A stretch of 43,386 bases of DNA. Source: JBJXGC01 sp046154545 (lineage in GTDB: Bacteria > Chloroflexota > Dehalococcoidia > Tepidiformales > Tepidiformaceae). The position numbers were made by a program, and so were the translations under genes. The notes under the pieces are model-generated. The model worked only from the letters and a program-made list of their open reading frames with translations. It made no database searches and was not told the DNA's origin. Numbering within the stretch: position 1 is the first letter of the stretch; the number at the start of each line of letters is the position of its first letter. Positions 17,193-25,707 of the stretch are shown one piece after another. The stretch lies in contig JBJXGC010000080.1 in NCBI GenBank assembly GCA_046154545.1, forward strand, positions 1-43,386, given 5' to 3'.

Positions 17193-17312
17193 CGGGCGGG
17201 GCCGACGATGACGATTAGGCCGCCGCTGCGATGGTTGCCGTTGGCACAGCATCGCTCGCCAAACGGACATCAACGCCTTTGGGTTGGGAGCGCAGCGAGC
17301 CACACTGATGCC

Positions 17313-17477
17313 ATGGGACTCAATGGGAACCGCTTCAAACCTCGCGCCGGGGTCATCGATTGCCCGGAATGTCACGGCTAGCCGCCCCTCAAGAACATAG
17401 ACGGGCGTTTTGTACCTCAGTGCGCCACCTGCGGCGGCCAGGGGCGACTGCCGGCACCAACGCCACGGCCCTCATAA
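17313..17477 (+). pseudogene. Zinc-ribbon gene, copy B, with in-frame TAG
   Basis: ATG 17313 opens a frame identical in layout to the intact copy at 14531: MGLNGNRFKPRAGVIDCPEC then HG, a TAG at 17379-17381, then PPLKNIDGRFVPQCATCGGQ up to TAA 17475. The frame is otherwise open and both CxxC knuckles are kept. The stop replaces the Tyr codon of copy A; copy C has TAA at the same codon. As it stands only a 22-residue peptide with one knuckle would be made. Confidence 0.65.
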
Positions 17478-17603
17478 TGTGAGCCGCGCGGCCCCGTAAA
17501 ACACGACCCACGATCGCACAGGACCCGTCCCGAAGGATCGCTGCCCCTTGCGAGACGACGTTCCCGCGACGATCATCGGCGACATCTGAACGGGAGGGAG
17601 AAG

Positions 17604-18194
17604 ATGAGCGCAAAGGTCTCGACGTTCCTCAACGTCGGCGGGGAGCCCTACCACTACACGTTCCTTTTGGTGGTCTGGAACGATTACGCCGATCCGGTCC
17701 GCGACGAGCTGAACCGTCAGGCTGACGCGTTCGGCGCCGATCTCGGGCGGGCGGGCCAGTTCGTCCAGTCCTACGATCAGCGGATGTACGAGACCAGCGC
17801 GGAGGTCCTGGCCAAGCCATGGCCGGAAGATATCGCGGCTCGGTTCGCAAACGACGCCGAGCCAATCATCCTGGCCATTGACCGGGACTTCGCGACCTTC
17901 AACCCCAAGGAGCACCCATACGCCATCATTTGGCTCTCGGACTACAAGAACCCGAATGAGGTGCGGGCGCTGCTTATCACACTCTCCCGGCTCGTGCGTG
18001 CCGGCGAGGATCTCGTGGGCCACTTACACGATGTCGCTGCACGGGCGCAACTCACGCACGACCTCGGTGACACCCACGCGAGGGTCGGCACCATGGCCCG
18101 CCTTGCAAGCTACGTCGAGCTGAAGCCGAGCGTCTTCGGGGTGAGCATCGACCTGAAGACAATTCTGCGCGACATCGCCGGAAGCCGCCGGTAG
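17604..18194 (+). CDS. Hypothetical protein (196 aa)
   Basis: ATG 17604 with a very strong ribosome-binding site (GGGAGGGAGAAG immediately upstream). The 196-residue protein is mixed alpha/beta: an N-terminal beta zone (EPYHYTFLLVVWNDYADPV), a helix, then central strands EPIILAIDRDFATFNP and HPYAIIWLSDYKNP, and a helical C-terminus. No transmembrane segment or signal peptide is present and no family is recognised. The strong translation signal and clean frame say it is a real expressed gene. It lies between zinc-ribbon copy B and a small-terminase remnant and is probably cargo of the repeat unit. Confidence 0.65.
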   Translation: MSAKVSTFLNVGGEPYHYTFLLVVWNDYADPVRDELNRQADAFGADLGRAGQFVQSYDQRMYETSAEVLAKPWPEDIAARFANDAEPIILAIDRDFATFNPKEHPYAIIWLSDYKNPNEVRALLITLSRLVRAGEDLVGHLHDVAARAQLTHDLGDTHARVGTMARLASYVELKPSVFGVSIDLKTILRDIAGSRR

Positions 18195-18472
18195 TCACGC
18201 GGGTAGGCCCGATCGATCGCTTGCGTGCAGAGAGGCGAAAATTGGAGGCCCACCAGCGAAAGCAGGGCGCCCGCCTTCCGTTCCGCCCAAAGCTTAATTC
18301 CCAGCACAGCGGTTCTGCATTTCGAGGCCCTGCCGAGACCGGCGGGTATGAGCACGCAGCGCCTCCGCCTGATCACTGATGGCCTTCACGTCGTCGATCG
18401 TGGCTGCCTGCGCCCGGGGGCGCAGAAGGCCAACAGCACGTGACCTTCATGCTCCCCGCCACTATCTCGACC

Positions 18473-18959
18473 ATGACCCGCCCACTTACCGCCAAGCAGC
18501 ATCGCTTCGCATGGAACATCGCCATCGAGGGCATGACCCGACGCGAGGACTTACCGGGGCGCCTACAACGCCGATAACATGAGCCTTGCCGTAGTCGACA
18601 ATGGAGCAGTCCTGGTCGTGTCGCGCCGTCAGATCGCCATGAGCATTGCGCCGATGCGCCTGAACCACGAGGTGGAACGCGCATGGGGCCGCAACCGCAT
18701 CATCGCCGAGACCGTCGCCATCGTCGCCGAAACTCGCGCGGCCGAACAGTACGGACTCGCCGCGTCGATGCTCCGCACGCTCCGGAGGTGGGCAGGGATG
18801 GAAGACCCGGCCAACCGTGAGCCCCGCAGCGTCATCGTCGAACTGGTCGAACAGCCTGCGCCCGGCAGGATGATTGAGGGTGAGTCCTTCCTTTTCGCCC
18901 GGCGGCGCGTAGGCGACTTGTGGCGCCCGGTCCGCCTGGCCCTCCGGCGGCCGAGGTGA
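18473..18959 (+). pseudogene. Terminase small subunit-like gene, frameshifted copy C
   Basis: From ATG 18473 the frame reads MTRPLTAKQHRFAWNIAIEG then MTRRE. A one-base insertion near 18552 (GAGGACTTACCGG, where GAGGCTTACCGG would keep frame) moves the rest to another frame: YRGAYNADNMSLAVVDN, IAMSIAPMR, WGRNRIIAETVAIVAETRAA and VIVELVEQPAPG. Together these make a full-length small terminase: N-terminal HTH type plus the tail seen in copies A and B. An ORF caller would report only 18579-18959. It is the most complete of the three remnants and is followed by the LLM oxidoreductase. Confidence 0.6.
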
Positions 18960-19114
18960 GGCTTTGCCTGGCTTCCGAGGAGGCCCGTTCGCTCACGGAT
19001 GACCTGGGCGGCAACGATATGGCCCCGGACTCGACACCGATACTTCTGACCGCCCGACAGTCAGCACCAAACAAGCGGTCGCCATTTCGCTCGGCCCGCG
19101 GTAGGCTCCGGGCT

Positions 19115-20170
19115 ATGGGGCGCATCCTGACGTGCACCTGGGCGCCGACGGCGCTGACTGGACCGCAGCTGTTGTTCGGCGCGCCGCGGCCTTCGCCACT
19201 CGCGGCGCTCTCAGGCCCTGAGCTGCGGGAACGACTGTTGGGGCCGGTCCGCAGCGCGGAGGCGCTTGGTGTCGACTTCTTGTTGGTCGCGCAACGTTGG
19301 TGGGGGACCGGAGTCGAGATCGAGGCCGCGACCTTCGACTGCTTCGCGATGACCGCGTTCTACGCGGCGCACACGGAGCGGGTGCGACTGATCACGGCGG
19401 TCCACCCGGGGTTCGTCCTGCCGGCGGTGGCGGCGAAGTGGGGTGCGACGATCGACCGGCTCACCGGCGGGAGGTGGGCGATCAACGTCACTTCGGGCTG
19501 GCACGAGCAGGAGTTCGGGATGTTCGGGGCGACTCTTATCCCGCACGACGAACGGTACGAGCGTTCGGGTGAGTTCGTCGATGTGCTCCGGGGCGCGTGG
19601 GCGGGCGGCCCCTCCTCCTTCAGGGGCCGGTACTACGAGGTGGACGGACTGATCATCGACCCACCGCCTTCCGGGCCGCTGACGGTTTTCCAGGGCGGCC
19701 AGAGCGACGCCGCTCTCGCCATGGCGGCCGAGCGGTCGGACTGGATGTTCCTCAATGGTGGCCGGCCGGCGAAGATCGGCGGGATCATCGAACGCGCCCG
19801 GGCGGCAGCGGTCGCGCGCGGCCGGACACTCCAGTTCGCGCTCTACGCGATCCCGCTCTGCCGGCCAACCGATGCCGAAGCGGAGGCAGTGGTCGAGGCG
19901 ATGGTCGAGGCGCGGGACCCGGCGAAGCTCGCGGCACGGCGGTCGCGCGTCGCCGGGGCGGAGGGGATGTGGGCGCCTTCGGACGATCCGCTGACAGCAC
20001 TGGACTCGAACGAAGGCTTCGCCAGCCGCCTGATCGGGTCGCCGGAAACGATCTATCAGCGGATACTGGCCTTCCACCGGATGGGGGTGGACTGCTTCCA
20101 CATGCCGCTGTTCGACCCGCTGTTCGTAAGCGAGGTCCTCCCGCGGCTGCGTGAGGCGCACGCAGACTGA
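19115..20170 (+). CDS. LLM class flavin-dependent oxidoreductase
   Basis: ATG 19115 is chosen; the frame is open to 18920 but that part overlaps the terminase remnant and lacks homology. The 351-residue protein has the luciferase-like TIM barrel: AEALGVDFLLVAQRWWG early, TERVRLITAVHPGFVLPAVAAK, the family motif TIDRLTGGRWAINVTSGW (about residues 113-130), then HDERYERSGEFVDVLR, and a late SPETIYQRILAFHRMGVD. It should use FMNH2 and O2 to oxidise a small substrate, as in alkanesulfonate monooxygenase (SsuD), dimethylsulfone monooxygenase and pyrimidine oxygenase (RutA). The substrate cannot be told. No flavin reductase is adjacent, and it appears to be cargo in the repeat region. Confidence 0.88.
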   Translation: MGRILTCTWAPTALTGPQLLFGAPRPSPLAALSGPELRERLLGPVRSAEALGVDFLLVAQRWWGTGVEIEAATFDCFAMTAFYAAHTERVRLITAVHPGFVLPAVAAKWGATIDRLTGGRWAINVTSGWHEQEFGMFGATLIPHDERYERSGEFVDVLRGAWAGGPSSFRGRYYEVDGLIIDPPPSGPLTVFQGGQSDAALAMAAERSDWMFLNGGRPAKIGGIIERARAAAVARGRTLQFALYAIPLCRPTDAEAEAVVEAMVEARDPAKLAARRSRVAGAEGMWAPSDDPLTALDSNEGFASRLIGSPETIYQRILAFHRMGVDCFHMPLFDPLFVSEVLPRLREAHAD

Positions 20171-20471
20171 GCAGCTCCTGGAGTTCTTCGACCCCTCGCG
20201 TTCCGAGGAACGCGACTCGGTTGCGGAAGTTCCCGCGCAGCGCGAGGGAGTCGATGACGGCGACTGCCGTTCCATCGTGAGCCTGGACGCGTTCGGAAAA
20301 GTGGTTGGCCCGACACCCTCACATTTCTCCAAGGTTTTCCCAAGACAAAAGCAACGATCGCGGCCCGCGGCGATCCGGTTCCGTCGCCATCACGGGGCCG
20401 CCGGGGAACCGTGTTGCGCAACCGACATCGACCCCTCGGGGACAGAGACTTTCCGGGTAATCCTTATGCCC

Positions 20472-20657
20472 ATGGGACTGAATGGGAACCGCTTCAAGCC
20501 TCGAACCGGCGTCATCGACTGCCCGGATTGTCACGCCTAACCGCCGCTCAAGAACATCCACGGGCGTTTCGTGCCCCAGTGCGCCACCTGCGATGGGCAG
20601 GGGCGGTTATCAGCCCCACCGCCGCCGGTCTCACAACGTGAACCCCGCCGCCCGTAA
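20472..20657 (+). pseudogene. Zinc-ribbon gene, copy C, with in-frame TAA
   Basis: ATG 20472 opens MGLNGNRFKPRTGVIDCPDC then HA, TAA at 20538-20540, then PPLKNIHGRFVPQCATCDGQ, with the frame open until TAA 20655. It is the third copy of the gene at 14531. The stop is at the same codon as in copy B but is TAA rather than TAG. Unlike A and B it has no small-terminase tail immediately upstream. Its 3' end overlaps the end of the minus-strand gene 20631-21197. Confidence 0.65.
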
Positions 20658-21197
20658 CACGCGGCCCCCATCCACGTGCATCCAGCCGTCCGGCCAGAGT
20701 TCATCGTGCACCTGCTTGGCCTCCGCCGGGGTGACCTGTCGGGTAGGGAATCGACGCTCCATCTCCGTAACGAGGACACGCTGGAAGCATCCCCGAGCAC
20801 ACCAGACGCGCCCATCGGGCCTGTACCCGCGCTGCTCTGTCTTGGCACGCTGGACACTCAGGTTCCGCTCGAACGCGTGCCCACAGGACACGCACGTAAG
20901 CACCAGCGGCGGGCTCACATGCTTTCGACAGAAACCGGAGACGTTGCCCTTCCCGAGGGGTGTTCCGCACTCAGCACATCCAACGCGGCGAGTGGGCAGC
21001 CGGCAGACCCGGATCCCGGCCTGTTTCGTGATCTGGGCGACGCGTTGAGGGCTGACGCCAAACTCGGCGGCAACGGCCGACAGCATGCCGAAAGGCACGG
21101 TGCCGCCTGGGCCGGTGCCCTCCAGCCTCGCGAGAATTGCGGGACCAAGACTGACCCGCGGGTCGCGGCTCTTACTCAACTCCGGCTGCTCGCGCAT
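20631..21197 (-). CDS. HTH / zinc-finger protein (188 aa)
   Basis: Starts at ATG 21197 (MREQPELSKS). Residues about 35-65 form a helix-turn-helix-like block (GMLSAVAAEFGVSPQRVAQI TKQAG). Two zinc sites follow: CAECGTPL...GFCRKH (about 80-98) and CVSCGHAF...VWCARGCF (about 105-140). The C-terminus is WPDGWMHVDGGRVLRAAGF. The mix of HTH and two treble-clef-like fingers suggests DNA binding, perhaps a phage-type regulator or HNH-related protein that lacks catalytic residues; I see no HNH triad. Its 3' end overlaps zinc-ribbon copy C by 27 bp on the opposite strand, so the two loci may have been joined by recombination. Confidence 0.65.
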   Translation of the reverse strand: MREQPELSKSRDPRVSLGPAILARLEGTGPGGTVPFGMLSAVAAEFGVSPQRVAQITKQAGIRVCRLPTRRVGCAECGTPLGKGNVSGFCRKHVSPPLVLTCVSCGHAFERNLSVQRAKTEQRGYRPDGRVWCARGCFQRVLVTEMERRFPTRQVTPAEAKQVHDELWPDGWMHVDGGRVLRAAGFTL

Positions 21198-21359
21198 TGG
21201 CCAGCCTCTGGTGCCTGCCTCGCTGCCCCGCAGCATAGCTCCGCGACGTGTCCACCCGCCCCGGGCGCCAAACGCCCAGTGTCGCGACGGAGACGATGGG
21301 ACCGGGCGCGTGACGACGTGTGGTTTGCGTGCCCCACCGCATCCGCTCTGACGCGCCGG

Positions 21360-22499
21360 TCACCCAAGCCATGACCCGAGTGACTTGCCTACTTCCGACC
21401 AGGTTATCACTCCTTTGTCGAGCCAAGCTGCGAGTAGCGGCAGGGCCAGAACAGCGTTGTTCACGCTGAATCTCCGGCGCGTGGGCGCGTCCAAAGGCCA
21501 GGTTGGCAATCGCTCGAGGGTTTCATAACGGTCGGTAAGAATGTCGAGCCGCTCCTTCAGCAGCTTTCGCTCGGCCGCGTCCTTTTCGGCTGCCAACTTC
21601 GCCTTCAGCTGTGCGACTTCATGGCCTACCTCGTCGGCTTCCATGAGTAGCCCACGCTTCTTCTCCGACATCTCCTTATGGAACGCCCACATTGGCACGA
21701 TGAAGGCGGCACCCTCCCAGAGCAGCACGAAAGCGAGTAGCCCCACGTACGGCGTCCGCCAGTCGCGGTACTGGTCGAACGCCGGTATCAAGAACCACCA
21801 CAGCCCGAGATGAGCGGCCGGAAGAGCAAGCAGCAACGCTTGCCTGAAGTACAGTTGACCGACGGGCCGCCAGCCCGCCGCACCATCAAGATGACCAGGT
21901 TGGAGGAGCAGCTCCACCCCGACCTGACGGCAGGCGCTGTGCAGCCTCGCAAATAGCAGAGCCTGGCCAACATATCGCCCAACGATGTATCCGGCCGCCA
22001 TGCTGAGCACCGTGAAGACCGCGACCCATCTGTAATGCAGGATCGCGGAAGGGCCATAGGCGCCCAAGAACGCCAGGCCCATGGTCGCAGCGATAATAAG
22101 GCCCCAACTGTGCGACCAAGAGTCGAGCCTGTCGCTGAACCAGCCGGCGAGGCGCAGTGGCTCAGATTCGCGGATCGTGCCCGAGTGCCGGAGCCGATTG
22201 ATCGTCTGGTCAAAGGTGGGGCGGAACGACCGCGCGAGCGCCAAGCCACAGAGAAGCGTTATGGTTCCCGAAATCAGCATCCAATCCCAGACCCGCGGAT
22301 CGCTCCCGAACAGCACCACCTCGTTCGCAATGACCGCTCCGACGACGATCGCGACGAACCAAGGGAATCGACGTTCCAGCAAACCTTGAAAGCGCGCCCC
22401 TCCGAGCGACAGGACGCCGAGAACTCGCCGCGCGCGGCGCAAAGGTCCACTTCGACGGGGGCTGGGTGAGAGCGCGCCTGACCGCAACGCAATCCGCAT
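21360..22499 (-). CDS. Polytopic membrane protein with cytosolic coiled coil (379 aa)
   Basis: ATG 22499; the N-terminal 40 residues are basic. About six to seven membrane helices are visible: FPWFVAIVVGAVIANEVVLF (about 46-65), VWDWMLISGTITLLCGLALA (about 72-91), WGLIIAATMGLAFLGAYG, WVAVFTVLSMAAGYIVG, ALLLALPAAHLGLWWFLI and YVGLLAFVLLWEGAAFIVPM. A charged coiled coil follows (about 275-335, HEVAQLKAKLAAEKDAAERK and onward), then a last hydrophobic segment (AVLALPLLAAWL). The family and substrate are unknown. Long cytosolic coiled coils in such proteins often mediate oligomerisation. It stands alone on the minus strand. Confidence 0.65.
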   Translation of the reverse strand: MRIALRSGALSPSPRRSGPLRRARRVLGVLSLGGARFQGLLERRFPWFVAIVVGAVIANEVVLFGSDPRVWDWMLISGTITLLCGLALARSFRPTFDQTINRLRHSGTIRESEPLRLAGWFSDRLDSWSHSWGLIIAATMGLAFLGAYGPSAILHYRWVAVFTVLSMAAGYIVGRYVGQALLFARLHSACRQVGVELLLQPGHLDGAAGWRPVGQLYFRQALLLALPAAHLGLWWFLIPAFDQYRDWRTPYVGLLAFVLLWEGAAFIVPMWAFHKEMSEKKRGLLMEADEVGHEVAQLKAKLAAEKDAAERKLLKERLDILTDRYETLERLPTWPLDAPTRRRFSVNNAVLALPLLAAWLDKGVITWSEVGKSLGSWLG

Positions 22500-22841
22500 G
22501 GCAACATGCTAGCGGCTTGGCCGGCGACGCGTTCGTGCGAAGGCCGGGCTGTCAATCGCCACCAGCGTTGATCATCCCCGGCAGCATCTCCTCACATTCT
22601 CGGGTCGTGAGCATAGGCGGTGCGTTCTGCACTTAAGGCTGCGCCGCAGGGCGCCCCCAGCCGGAGTGCGGCGGGCGAGGCGTGCCGGCGGTGGCGGTGG
22701 CGCCAGACACGGGCACGTCGCCGCAAGCGCCAACCAGGCGCGAACATCACTTCTGGCCCTCGCGTTGTGTGAACTTCAGCGCAGACAGGACCCGTCAGAC
22801 TTGCCACGCTTCCGTCCAGGACGAGCACGAACATGGAAGCT
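22500..22841. other. Gene-free stretch between membrane protein and prodomain gene
   Basis: Open frames here are short, have no recognisable families and lack convincing ribosome-binding sites. I see no tRNA, terminator with a T-run, or clear repeat. Confidence 0.4.
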
Positions 22842-23336
22842 TCAGCGACGGGTCATGGGCCAGAGCATCTCGGGCTCAGCCGCAACGACATCCGGGAGTG
22901 CCTGAAGCTTCGATATGCCTCGCAGGCCGTCAGCCGGACGATTCGAGAGGGGTTTCACCCAAGCAGCGTGGGGAGCATATGCAGGAAGGTGGTCGACGGC
23001 GTAGCCCGCGTCATGAAGCTCGTCTGCGTGGTCCGCCGCGCGCTCGCCCCCTGCAAACTGGACGAAGGCGCGTCCTGTCGGCACAGCCCGCCCACCATCC
23101 GTCAGGCGATACACTGCGAGTCCTTCTGCAGTGGCACCTCCGGCCAGCTGCAGCCCGGCAACGCTCACGACGGTCACTCCCTGGCCAGCAAGGGCGAACA
23201 CTACGTCGGCATCGAGCGCCGTAGCCACGGCCGTCGGCAGGGCCAGTACACTGTCGTCGCGCTCATAGACCAACGGCTCGGCCGCAGCCCTTGTAGCCAT
23301 GATTCGCTTCGGGAAGGTCTCGGCCGGGATCGTCAA
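22842..23336 (-). CDS. Stand-alone subtilase prodomain-like protein (candidate inhibitor/chaperone)
   Basis: Starts at TTG 23336 with GAGGGA 6 nt upstream; ATG 23300 is a shorter option. The 164-residue protein aligns by eye with the N-terminal region of the adjacent protease. Its residues 90-160 (AFVQFAGGERAADHADELHD, YAVDHLPAYAPHAAWV, LPDVVAAEPEMLWPM) correspond to protease residues about 107-195 (LFVRFAREVTREDAHGIFRD, GLQVKRELRYASNAYFVEA, DAVDLCHPELI, FPMQWH). Both are preceded by a similar VYRLTDGG / VLVGEDG strand. Subtilase prodomains fold the enzyme and then inhibit it. A separate copy without a protease domain could act as an inhibitor in trans, comparable to POIA1/IA-1-type inhibitors. 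It is divergently transcribed 43 bp from the protease. No signal peptide is present. Confidence 0.65.
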   Translation of the reverse strand: MTIPAETFPKRIMATRAAAEPLVYERDDSVLALPTAVATALDADVVFALAGQGVTVVSVAGLQLAGGATAEGLAVYRLTDGGRAVPTGRAFVQFAGGERAADHADELHDAGYAVDHLPAYAPHAAWVKPLSNRPADGLRGISKLQALPDVVAAEPEMLWPMTRR

Positions 23337-23379
23337 GTGCGTTCCCTCATCCTCACACCAAAACAGGAGTAACAGCGCT

Positions 23380-25338
23380 ATGGTAACCGTTCGCTACGGC
23401 GGCAAAGAAGGCCGCGCCTACACACTCGATTACAGTGAACAACTGGTCGCGGTGCGCACCGTCGCACGTGATTCTCTTGAGCGGACGCCGCTCAGCCCCG
23501 GCGCCCAAGAATCGCTGATCGGCCTTGATGTCGAGGCGCAGTTCCGCGAGGCCGGGGTCGAGGTATTGACCGCCGGGAGCACGCCACGGCGGGACAGCGT
23601 GCGGGCGGCACTGAAGGCCGAAGCCTCGGTGCGTTTCGCGGGACGCGTGCTCGTCGGCGAAGATGGCGTCGAACCCGTCCTGTACACGGAGAATTTGTTC
23701 GTTCGATTCGCCCGTGAAGTCACCCGCGAGGATGCCCATGGGATCTTCCGCGATGCCGGGCTGCAGGTGAAGCGCGAACTGCGGTACGCCAGCAACGCCT
23801 ACTTCGTTGAGGCCACCGAGGGCATCGGCCTCGAGATCTTCGACATCGCCGAGAGGCTTCTCGATCAGGACGCCGTCGATCTCTGCCACCCGGAACTCAT
23901 CCGCAAGGTGCGCCGAAGGTTGGCGTTCCCGATGCAGTGGCACCTCGGACCCACGACGATCAACGGCAAGAACATCGTGGCCCACGCCAATGTTGAGGCC
24001 GCGTGGCAACTCACTCGTGGTGAAGGCACCGTTATCGCCATCATCGACGACGGTGTGGACATCGGGCATCCTGAGTTCGCCCGGCCCAACAAGGTGGTGT
24101 TCCCACGGGATGCGCTCTTCAACACATCGGACCCCCGTCCGGGCCAGGGTAACAACCACGGCACCGCGTGTGCCGGTGTCGCCTGCGCCGATGGGCTCGA
24201 CGGTGCGTCCGGGGTGGCGCCGGCGGCAAAGCTGATGCCGATCCGGATGGTAGCCGACCTCGGTTCCCAGGCGGAGGCAGAGGCGTTCGCCTGGGCAGCC
24301 GACCATGGCGCCGATGTCATCTCTTGCAGTTGGGGTCCGCAGGACGGCAACCCGCGCAATCCGAACGACCCGCTCCACTTCCGCACCGTGCCGTTGCCAG
24401 ATTCGACGCGGCTCGCTATCGACTACGCCACGAACCAGGGACGGGAAGGACGGGGCTGTGTCGTGTTCTTTGCCGCGGGCAATGGGAACGAGGATGTCGG
24501 TCGCGACGGCTATGCCAGCTATCCGCGAGTGACGGCTGTCGCCGCCTGCAACGACCGCGGCACGCGGAGTTTCTACAGCGACTTCGGCGACGCCGTCTGG
24601 TGCGCCTTCCCGAGCAGCGACCCGATCCCTGCGTCTCAGGTACCCGGTATCTGGACGACCGACCGCCGGGGCCACGATGGCTACAATTTCGGTAGCGCGA
24701 GCAGAGGCGACGCGGCTGGCGATTACACGAACTCCTTCGGAGGGACCTCTTCTGCCTGCCCTGGCGCGGCTGGCGTTGCCGCCCTGGTCATCGCTCGCAA
24801 TCCAGAGCTTCGCTGGGACCAGGTGAAGGAGATCCTCAAGCGAGCGTGCGACCAGATCGACCCCGCCGGTGGGGGGTACGACGCGACAGGACACAGCAAG
24901 CTGTACGGCTTCGGAAGACTGGACGCGCGTCGGGCTGTGGACCTGGCTGGCCCCCCGCAACCGGCGCCGACGGCGATCTTCGCGGTCCGGCAGGATGTAC
25001 CTATCCCCGACCTGGGAACGGCGATGCTCAGCGTGGACGTGGCCGACGCGCGAGCGGTGAAGGCGCTGCGCGTAGCAGTGGACATCCGCCACACCTACAG
25101 AGGCGACCTCGTGGTCACGCTCATGCCGCCGGCCGGCGCCGGCAACCCGGTGGTCCTCCACGATCGGGCCGGCGGATCGAGCGATGACCTCGTTCTCGTA
25201 TACGACTCGCTCCGGGTGCCCGCGCTCGGCCAGTTCACCAACCGCTCGGCTCAGGGCAAGTGGTCATTGGAGGTCCGAGACCGGGCCGCCCGCGACATCG
25301 GCACACTCAAGAAGCTGGAACTCCAGATTGACTTCTGA
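23380..25338 (+). CDS. S8 (subtilisin-like) serine protease with C-terminal P domain, cytoplasmic
   Basis: ATG 23380 with AGGAG 9-10 nt upstream; the frame is open to 23299 but that stretch overlaps the divergent gene. No signal peptide is present, so the 652-residue enzyme should start in the cytoplasm. Residues 1-195 are a prodomain region. The catalytic triad is D223 (AIIDDGVDIGHPEF), H260 (NNHGTACAGVA) and S457 (GTSSACPGAAGVAAL), with the oxyanion Asn in VVFFAAGNGNEDVG near residue 367. A proprotein-convertase-type P domain follows (about 535-652: VAVDIRHTYRGDLVVTLMPP, GKWSLEVRDRA, LKKLELQIDF). All key residues are intact. The prodomain is unusually long, and a separate prodomain-like gene lies head-to-head, suggesting controlled activation. 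Confidence 0.92.
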   Translation: MVTVRYGGKEGRAYTLDYSEQLVAVRTVARDSLERTPLSPGAQESLIGLDVEAQFREAGVEVLTAGSTPRRDSVRAALKAEASVRFAGRVLVGEDGVEPVLYTENLFVRFAREVTREDAHGIFRDAGLQVKRELRYASNAYFVEATEGIGLEIFDIAERLLDQDAVDLCHPELIRKVRRRLAFPMQWHLGPTTINGKNIVAHANVEAAWQLTRGEGTVIAIIDDGVDIGHPEFARPNKVVFPRDALFNTSDPRPGQGNNHGTACAGVACADGLDGASGVAPAAKLMPIRMVADLGSQAEAEAFAWAADHGADVISCSWGPQDGNPRNPNDPLHFRTVPLPDSTRLAIDYATNQGREGRGCVVFFAAGNGNEDVGRDGYASYPRVTAVAACNDRGTRSFYSDFGDAVWCAFPSSDPIPASQVPGIWTTDRRGHDGYNFGSASRGDAAGDYTNSFGGTSSACPGAAGVAALVIARNPELRWDQVKEILKRACDQIDPAGGGYDATGHSKLYGFGRLDARRAVDLAGPPQPAPTAIFAVRQDVPIPDLGTAMLSVDVADARAVKALRVAVDIRHTYRGDLVVTLMPPAGAGNPVVLHDRAGGSSDDLVLVYDSLRVPALGQFTNRSAQGKWSLEVRDRAARDIGTLKKLELQIDF

Positions 25339-25707
25339 GTGTCCGATGGTCCTCAACACGGCGCCATCAAGCGTTGGCGACTTCGGGTAGTCCCGCGGCA
25401 ATGGGTCGCAAAGGCGAGACGCAAGGCCCTGGGCGAACCGGCGAGGGGGCATGACGATCTCTGGCGAAGCCGAATCACCCGACAAGCGTGGCCAATCTCG
25501 CCGCCGTGCAGATGGTAGGGGTTCGCCAGAAGCGGGCGGCGTCAGATACGCCCGGGTGCCGTCAGACGCACCACGCGCGCCATGAGCGCGCCCCCCGTCC
25601 GGTTCGTGGCCCGGCGGCCGACCGGGCCACGGTGATCGCGGCTACCAGCGCATGCCGCTCGCGCCCCGCATTACGGGTACCAATCCCAGTGCCGCCCTGA
25701 TTGGCTC
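25339..25707. other. Gene-free stretch after the protease
   Basis: No open frame here has family character or a convincing start. The region probably holds decayed sequence. No terminator with a clear T-run was seen after the protease gene. Confidence 0.4.
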
